A program made the position numbers and the translations under genes. Shown here piece by piece: positions 53,331 through 60,000 of a stretch of 60,000 nt of DNA. The notes below the pieces were generated by a model. That model ran no database searches and had not been told where the DNA came from. It saw only the letters and a program-made list of their open reading frames with translations. The stretch covers positions 12,569,182 through 12,629,181 of the forward strand of contig NC_087074.1 of assembly GCF_026151205.1 (NCBI RefSeq), read 5' to 3'. Each line of letters opens with the position of its first letter. Position 1 is the first letter of the stretch. This DNA is from Bolinopsis microptera (lineage: Eukaryota > Ctenophora > Tentaculata > Lobata > Bolinopsidae).

Positions 53331-54743
53331 CTACAACATCCGTAGACGTTCGTTGAGGCTGTCTCTCTGCTCTTTAAGAGACTTCGCTGCACTGGTCATT
53401 CTTGTGAGCTTCCTTTTAGCTAACCTCTTCAGGTTCTGCCTCCGGCTGCTCTCCTTGGCCGCGGTTCTCCTAACCACCTCATCTATGTGCAGCCGGGTCA
53501 AGGAGCTCCCTGACTTGTCTGTGAGTAGATGCATATTCAGCTTTCAATAAGGGGGGGGGGGGGGGGGGGGGGGGGGCAGGGGGTGGGGGCAGGGGGGTCA
53601 GAGGAAGCTTTTGAAAAAATGAGACTAACTTTTAATATATTACCAGTAATGTATTTCCTAATTACATCGTTGACAACGGCACTGTTCTTTGATCCAAAAG
53701 TCGCCAGAGCGTTGGTCATATCGCTGAGAAATATTCCAGTCAACCCTTCAACATTTACATTCATCTGATAGGTTTTTTAATTGATAGAGTATTGTCTTAC
53801 TTTCTATTAACATAGAACCAACGATACTTACCTCCATATTAGTTTCTCCGAATAGGAGACCTTGAGAAGGTTGGCCTTCACCCCCTTAAATGTTTCCTTT
53901 CCCTCCGAATTTGTTTCATACGTGTTCCTTACGCCACAAAAAAAACTAGAAAATTCCACTCTGTGGAGATGTATCGGCACTTCGACGCTGATTATTGGCG
54001 TCGATGTGCAAGTTGGCGTCGATGAGGTGGGGTGGGGTGGGGTCGATGGTTGGGTGGACTAGTGGGATGTGGATGCCATGTCTGTGTCCATTCTGATTTT
54101 GGAATAATATGTATGTCAACCTACATACAATATAATGAGAAATATGTATTATGAAGAAGTGTTACCGATGGAGATTCTTGACGGTAAATCAAATGTTTAA
54201 AAAATGCGGTTTTAAACAATAACCTGTGTCTCCTAGCAGTGGACACTGGCGTCATAGCGCCGGGAGTAGCATGTCCTGGTGTCATGGCTGTAGCGTAGCT
54301 AGGTGTCGCCTCCCATGCTCTAGCGGACGGAGTCACTCCTGGAGTCTCACACTCTCGGTCGGAGGTTTCGTCCAATCTGCTGGCGATGATATAAATTTGT
54401 TTACTAAGATAGGAATGGTAACACTTGTAACTTGTTCAAATATTTTCCGGCAACTTTTACAAAATCTTCAATTTATACCCGCATAATCTTACCTCCGAAT
54501 ACATTCTGCATGTTCCTCCTTGGGCGGAGGTATAACAGTTGTTACTGTTTTCCTTTTCGACGGTCTGGAGGGATAAATATAATTCACTTATGATGTAACA
54601 ATTAACTGACAAATTTACTGTTTTGAGAATATTTCAACCAAGAGTTTATGTCAAGCTTTATTTACTTACATTGTAGTCGATAGGGGTTGATTGGCCTCCG
54701 CCCTCTCAACAATATCCCTTGTCAGTCTAGTCATGAATGACAT
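53331..54743 (-). CDS. Unrecognised protein with TP-rich middle and basic C-terminus
   Basis: Not recognised. Minus-strand exons with good GT-AG borders: 54743-54670 (MSFMTRLTRDIVERAEANQP), 54564-54493 (PSKRKTVTTVIPPPKEEHAE), 54379-54224 (SRLDETSDRECETPGVTPSA, then ATPSYATAMTPGHATPGAMT), 53884-53832 (GEGQPSQGLLFGETNME), 53764-53644 (MNVNVEGLTGIFLSDMTNAL ... VINDVIRKYIT-like end), 53518-53331 (RLHIDEVVRRTAAKESSRRQ, LKRLAKRKLTR, ending LRML). Phases agree except between 54224 and 53884, where an exon whose length is 2 mod 3 seems to be missed. The third exon offers a NAGNAG acceptor. Several TP sites suggest proline-directed phosphorylation; the last 60 residues are helical, very basic and may be a coiled coil or nucleic-acid contact. 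A poly-G tract (53551-53576) lies in its last intron. Confidence 0.6.
53551..53576. repeat. Homopolymer G tract of 26 bases
   Basis: An uninterrupted G run in the last intron of the minus-strand TP-rich gene, continuing as GGGTGGGGGCAGGGGGG. On the transcript strand it is a C tract just upstream of the acceptor. Length is likely to vary or be mis-assembled. Confidence 0.9.
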
Positions 54744-55290
54744 GTTTCTGGTAGACAGTTAAACGTTACAAACAACTAATTTTGTTCAAGCACAACGAAA
54801 TTATTCGAATCCACTAAGTTGAAGTACTGGTACGCAAATTTCTAAAGGAAACTGTTCTGCAAGTGTTAAACAATATATAATTAATGCAACAGTACTGAAG
54901 AAATATGTAAATTCCTAGTTAAAATTTTGAATTTGGTAAAACTAAAAGAATTGAAATTCATTTTCATTTCAAAATTTGTGAATAATGTATCATTTTTGTT
55001 TGAAATGTACACCACTATTATATCCGCTAGTTTGTGCGCGGCGTCCGCGCCGCTAGCTTCCGCTAGTCATCCGCTAAGTATGAGTGCTGCATTTTAGAGC
55101 GTCTCCTTTAGGCGTCCGCTAGTTTCCGCTAGCCATCCGCTAGCTTCCGCTGTTTAAACGATATATTCCGATAGCTGACCGCTGGTTTTTCCGTTACTTA
55201 AACCAGGCAATACGGACCTGTGTGGCTTTGGACTTATGTAAAAGCCACGGCCGATAGTTTTAAATTTACGTTGTCGTATAACTGTATGAA
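54744..55290. other. Upstream region of the TP-rich gene
   Basis: Contains the expected promoter of the minus-strand gene, then from 55030 GC-rich repeats of TCCGCTAGC / TCCGCTAGT units (55060-55150). No gene seen. Confidence 0.4.
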
Positions 55291-55296
55291 CAAGTT

Positions 55297-56155
55297 GTAG
55301 CGCGATGCGTTACTGTGCCGCGCCGCGCACTTAATAAGGCTTCTCACAGCGAGATCAGCGAGATGCGCTACTGTGCCGCGAAATGCGCTACTGTGCCGCG
55401 CCGAGCTGCCATGAATTGACATCGTCAATTAAATAAACAAGTTAATCCTGTTTTTAAGAATGTGCGGCTTTGGGCCTTTGGCGGCCAGTTACTTATACAT
55501 AAAATTGAATTTGAAATAGAAATGTGAATATATCAAAATTTAAAACTTAATTTCAAAATTATGTTTTGTATCACGTGGTGACCCCCACTGTCGCTTCACT
55601 ATAAAGTTTTGACGATACAGGGGGAGCTGCGCACTCGTCCGCGGCGGGTCATATAATATATGACAAATTATATTATGATTGTAAAATAAAGGATAAAATT
55701 TTAAATTTGTTTCACTAAAAATTTGTTTCACTAAAAATTAGTTTCACTACACATGGTTACACATAGCCATGTGTATACGCGTTGTATCACGTTGCGACCC
55801 CCACGGTCGTTTCACTATGCTGAAATCGTCCTGACGATACAGGGGGAGGCGGGAGCCGCGCACTTCGTGTGCGGCGGGTCATACAACGTTTGACAATATA
55901 CGCGTACTGCGTGACGCGCTTGTTTCACTGCAATCGAGAGGGCTCTGGTTTACTGGGCCGCGCTCAGCCTGTCATTCCGCCTAATCTCTACTATTAGCCA
56001 ACATTAAAGCCTGGGGTCCTCAGGTAAGCGCTGGTTTGTAGCGCGATGCGTTACTGTGCCGCGCCGCGCACTCAATAAGGCTTCTTACAGCGACATCGGC
56101 GAGCTATGCGCTACTGTGCCGCGCCGAGCTGCCATGAATTGACATCATCAATTAA
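55297..56155. repeat. GC-rich composite direct repeats
   Basis: Two pairs of direct repeats. First, 55297-55432 and 56036-56155 share TAGCGCGATGCGTTACTGTG and GAGCTGCCATGAATTGACAT. Second, 55562-55655 and 55782-55890 share ACGATACAGGGGGAG and GCGGCGGGTCATA blocks. The word GCGCTACTGTGCCGCG recurs several times. Local GC is far above the surroundings. Probably parts of an unclassified transposon or a nested duplication. Confidence 0.75.
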
Positions 56156-56179
56156 GCTCTGGTTAGAGCAAACACATGG

Positions 56180-56258
56180 TTGACCATTGTTAATGATCAA
56201 GCCTGATGCGCGCTACTTCGTAGCACTTGCGCCGGGCCAGATCATTAACAATGGTCAA
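56180..56258. repeat. Perfect 18-bp inverted repeat
   Basis: TTGACCATTGTTAATGAT (56180-56197) and its exact complement (56241-56258) enclose a 43-base GC-rich loop holding another imperfect palindrome (GCGCGCTACTTCGTAGC). Strong hairpin just before the reverse-transcriptase tail. Confidence 0.9.
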
Positions 56259-56284
56259 TTGCCATCGGGCCATTTCGAGAAGAA

Positions 56285-56941
56285 AGCGGCGCGCGCTACT
56301 TCGAAGCTTTGATAAACCCCATTTAGAGTATTGTGTTCAATTGTGGAGTCCAGTTGTGGCTCATGGAAGTTGGGGATCATCTTGGAGCTGGAGAGCGTCC
56401 AGAGGCGATTAACCCGTCTGATTGACGAGGTGGGTACTCTTCCATACAGTCGTCGACTGGAAATCCTCAATTTAACAGCGCTGACAGAGCGGCGAATACG
56501 TGGGGACCTCATCGAATCTTTTAAAATGATAAGTAGTTTGGCCTGCATTACGGAGCTGCTTTGTTCAGTATGAGCAGATCTGGTCTTAATCTAGTTTCAA
56601 CCAATAGGTGTAGTAAGAGTGTAACTAAAGTTAAGAATCTCCAGTCTTCTTTTCTTCCGGAGCGAGTCATTCCTTACTGGAACAAACTCCCTTCAGATGT
56701 CAAGAACTGTTCGACAGTTTTAAGCTTTAAAGTTAGATTGCAAGGATTTAAGAAGGAAATGTTTTCTAAAAACAGTGTAAATGATTTTTATTTTTGGAAT
56801 GTTTCGAATGAAGTTTTAGGGAAAATTGAAGGACCCAGTTATTTAAGCAATAAGGAGACACATAATGAATATCTTTGGTTTCATCCTTTTGTGGGAAAGA
56901 AGCGTTTTATAAATCTTTATTCCACTGGGAAGTATAAATGA
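56285..56941 (+). pseudogene. Non-LTR reverse transcriptase tail
   Basis: C-terminal 215 codons in three frames: ALLRSFDKPHLEYCVQLWSP, then ILELESVQRRLTRLIDEVGT and PYSRRLEILNLTALTERRIR, then SFLPERVIPYWNKLPSDVKN and RFINLYSTGKYK to the stop at 56941. Two frameshifts (near 56375 and 56560). Same family as 50556-51074. No catalytic core remains. Confidence 0.85.
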
Positions 56942-57110
56942 ATTATTTATAGATAATGTACTATATTTTTTCAATCAGTATATATACAATAAAGTAATTC
57001 AAGTGTTGCAATTGGCAGAGCACAATACAGAGGTAACGGAAACTGTCCACTGCTACCAATATTATATAATATGAAATATCAACAATCAGATATATAATAT
57101 TTTATTATTA

Positions 57111-58881
57111 TTGCTCAATAAAGAAAAAGTTAGTACTACTACACCTTCTTGCTCTTCGAATCTTGAGAGTGCTAACAACTTTGCACAGTTCTTTAAATCA
57201 AAGGTCGACAACATATACAACAACATTTATTTAGAACAACAATCCCAAGATTCTCCTAACTCAGATGAATTTGTTCCTCTTTCTAATAGCCCAAAGATAG
57301 TACAATTCCGTCATGTGTCTGATGAAGAACTAGTAAGCATCATAAAGAATATGTCTAACAAATTCTGTGATCTTGACCCCATACCTACAAAGATTCTCAT
57401 CAAGTGTCTCCCAGAACTCCTTCCTCTGATCTCATTTATAGTCAATGAATCATTAGTTAAAGGTGAGTTTCCTATAAAACTTAAGGAGGCTCTCATTCGT
57501 CCAAGTTTGAAGAAACGTGGCCTTGACGGTGAATCTCTATCTAACTATAGGCCTATTAGCAATCTCTCATTCTTGTCAAAAATCATTGAGAAGTGTGTAT
57601 CTATACAGCTCACCAGTTATCTTGAGGATAACAACTTGCTTTCTAAAGTTCAGTCCGGCTATAGGAAGTTTCATAGCTGTGAAACTGCAACAACCAGAAT
57701 CCATAACGACATCTTGATAACTATTGACAAGAAAACTAAAGTTGTTCTTTTACTTCTAGATTTGAGTGCTGCCTTTGATACTGTCAATCACCCAAGATTA
57801 ATCAAGAAGCTAAGATCTGCTTATGGCATTACAGGCATTGCTCTTACATGGATCAGGTCCTACTTGGCTAACCGTTCATTTTGTGTCAAAGTCAAGGATT
57901 CGTCTTCCTCAGCAACTGTTCTTGAGATAGGTGTGCCACAAGGTTCAATCCTTGGCCCCCTGCTATTCATATTGTACACCAAAGATCTTGAGAACATTGC
58001 AAGTATGCATGGGTGCTGTATTCATTTGTATGCTGATGACACCCAGCTGTATTTCACTCTTGATTCTGATGACCCATCACAGCTAGAGCACAATATGGAA
58101 CACTGTATGTCTGATATCAAGAAATGGATGACAAACAATTTCCTTCAACTGAATTCTTCTAAGACTGAAGTCATCGTTATATCCTCTAAATTTGACTACA
58201 AATATTCCAGCCTCTCTACAGATTGTTAAGGATCAAGAGCCACATGTTGTTAGTGGAACTGTGAAGAGTCTTGGGCTGTATTTGGACAGTTATCTTTCAA
58301 TGAGTGATCAGATTACGTCAGTGGTTCAAGCATGTAATATTCAGATCAGAAATTTGTGGTTTATTGCATCAAAACTGTCTTTTAACCTTAAGATTCAGCT
58401 TGTTCATGCTCTAGTACTCTCTAGAATTGATTATTGCAATAGCGTATATTTTGGACTGAGCTCTTATGATTTAAGTCGTTTACAGAAGGTGCAAAATTCT
58501 GCTGTAAGATTTATTTTCGGGAGAGGAAGAAAGGCACACACTACTCCACTACTTAAGAAAGTTCATTTTCTACCAGTTAGATTTAGAATAGATTTTAAGA
58601 TTGCCCTACTTGCCTACAAGTGTTTAAATAATATAGCTCCTCCTTACTTAAAAGAGTTGATATCTCCTAGGCAGCAAAGTTTTAAAAATGTACGTCTTGA
58701 TAATGATTATTTTTACCTTAGTTTTCCGCCCTCTCCTAACTATGTAAACACAGAGAAAGCTTTTAGTCACTGTGCAGTTAAAGTATTTAATTCCTTGCCA
58801 TACGACATAAGATCAGCTGAGTCAGTTACATCTTTCAAGACCAAACTTAAAACATACTTCTTTTCTCTAGCATTTGATTGA
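57111..58881 (+). pseudogene. Non-LTR retrotransposon reverse transcriptase, 5'-truncated and frameshifted
   Basis: Two frames overlapping at 58192-58229. The first (372 codons, to 58229) carries the finger and palm: ALIRPSLKKRGLDGESLSNY, RPISNLSFLSKIIEK, LLLDLSAAFDTVNH, IGVPQGSILGPLLFILYTKD and IHLYADDTQLY (catalytic YADD). The second (to 58881) holds VKSLGLYLDSYLSM, LVLSRIDYCNSVYFG and LQKVQNSAVRFIFGRGRK. The frameshift lies near 58190, between KTEVIVISSKF and the next motif. The endonuclease is missing. CR1/Rex-like. The 3' end runs to a TATTATTATTTATTATTA tail near 59040-59075. Confidence 0.9.
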
Positions 58882-59084
58882 TTTTGCATTTACATAGGTA
58901 AAATGAACTTGTCATGTCTAATTTTCAATTAAACTAAGCTCAGTTAATGTAAGAGCCGCTTTAGAAAGCACTGGAGTTTATCTCCAGGATTAAATTATAT
59001 CGAGTTATATGATTTAGCTATAAGGCGGTTTATAAATGTTGTATTTATTATTATTTATTATTATTAATTAATAAAATTGAATTT

Positions 59085-59891
59085 GATAAATTATTAAGAA
59101 ATAAGTGTCAGGATTGGAAAAGCAACCGGAGCTTTTAACCAACTCAACAACATTTGGAAGGATAAGAACACAAGCATTAATAACAAAGTGCGAATCTACA
59201 TCGCAGCTGTTCTTACCATTCTGACCTATGGATGTCATGATCTTTTTGAACTTATTAGCAATTAGACTGTTAGCTCGCTTCACAAGCATGTCATCTTCGT
59301 TCCAAAACTTTTTATGTCCTATGCATACACTCCTTGATAGTTATCTTGATCTAGTATCTTTGTTTCACACAATAGAGCATAAGTTTTGTGGTTTATCCAC
59401 TGGGCTTAGAGTTTGTGTTTAAGCTACCAAATTTTATTATTATTATTTTATTATGTGAGATATGGAACACGACTCAAGTGCAGACAAGAAGATTGGAGTC
59501 TTTCCATCAGTACTGCTTAAGAAGAATCCTGAGAGTGAGGTGGTTCCATCGAGTAAGTAATGAGGATGTTTTAAGAAGGGCATCAATAACTGCTCTTGCT
59601 GAAATAATAACAACAAAACGGCTGCGTTGGTTTGGACATGTCAGTAGAATGCCTGAAGATCAGTTACCCAACTATTTACTTGAATGGAAACGCAAGCATG
59701 GGAAGAGATCAAGAGGCAGACCTAGGAAGAGCTTAATTGATGTATTTATTGAGGATGCTGAGCAGAGATTGGATCGTAATGGACTCACGATTGATTGTAT
59801 GAGAAGATTAGCTGCAGACCGAAAGGGATGGAGAAATGTTACCCGCCGAAGTTGTATAATACAAAGTAATGATGCAGTCGACGCAGACTAA
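59085..59891 (+). pseudogene. Endonuclease-reverse transcriptase tail interrupted by an insertion
   Basis: Before the gap: GKATGAFNQLNNIWKDKNTS and KVRIYIAAVLTILTYGC (59112-59235). After it: EIWNTTQVQTRRLESFHQYC, LRRILRVRWFHRVSNEDVLR, RLRWFGHVSRMPEDQLP (59457-59891, stop at 59889). The joined motif LTYGCE.W is typical of the C-terminus of many invertebrate non-LTR polymerases. A different clade from the element at 57111. About 220 bases split the motif exactly between Cys and Glu. Confidence 0.85.
59236..59456 (+). mobile_element. Short retroelement-like insertion with an ATT-rich tail
   Basis: Fills the break in the reverse-transcriptase tail. ATGT flanks both ends (59232-59235 and 59453-59456), and the 3' end is TTTTATTATTATTATTTTAT. 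The body has no A/B boxes or coding signature that I recognise. Probably a SINE or a truncated 3' end of a CR1-like element with a microsatellite tail. Confidence 0.6.
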
Positions 59892-60000
59892 TCCTTTTGG
59901 ATGGAGATCTCGCCATGTAACATGTATGTAAATTATTAATGTTGATGGAGAATAGGGGGGGGGGGGGGGGGCCAACCATATTAAAGTATATTAAAGTATA

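Overview
The window reads as nuclear DNA of an animal, probably an early-branching invertebrate such as a cnidarian (inference). It is AT-rich, its genes are split by GT-AG introns of about 90-1,350 bases, it encodes a full intraflagellar-transport protein (so the organism has cilia), and more than a third of it is transposable elements of several eukaryotic classes: non-LTR retrotransposons, hAT, MULE, Helitron, a TIR element with a DUF7869-like remnant, and a tRNA-derived SINE. The species is not identified.

Layout. 0.8-5.2 kb: retroelement and hAT debris, then an inverted 10-base minisatellite. 5.97-11.6 kb (+): IFT122 in nine exons, about 1,202 codons. 14.8-19.4 kb (+): a VIT1/CCC1-family iron/manganese transporter in ten exons, 376 codons. 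21.6-22.5 kb (+): two overlapping unrecognised ORFs. 25.2-28.8 kb (+): a ZnT/SLC30 zinc transporter in nine exons, 378 codons, with one GC-AG intron. 29-42.3 kb: a transposon-dense block. 42.5-44.8 kb: a TIR transposon with perfect 32-bp ends. 47.3-50.5 kb (-): a two-KH, MEX-3-like RNA-binding protein in eight exons, 472 codons. 53.3-54.7 kb (-): an unrecognised TP-rich, basic protein gene. 55-60 kb: GC-rich repeats and several decayed reverse transcriptases.

The most notable object is a nearly full-length non-LTR retrotransposon on the minus strand, about 31407-37919. Its ORF2 (1,161 aa) is Cys-rich finger + endonuclease + reverse transcriptase. Its ORF1 fuses an AlkB-like 2-oxoglutarate/Fe(II) dioxygenase with complete catalytic residues (HxD, H, RxxxxxR) to an SGNH/GDSL esterase, interrupted by a -1 frameshift. 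The limits of the element, and so the membership of ORF1, can be read from the window itself: a second copy of the surrounding repeat at about 40.6-41.4 kb lacks this element and also lacks a neighbouring 444-bp Helitron, so it is a natural empty site for both. The Helitron comparison shows exact A|T insertion, 5'-TC and 3'-CTAG ends.

The VIT and ZnT genes lie 5.8 kb apart in the same direction and would both move divalent metals out of the cytosol. Co-regulation is not shown, but VIT intron 1 carries a cluster of CRE-like TGACGTCA sites and one perfect TGACGTCA lies upstream of the ZnT start.
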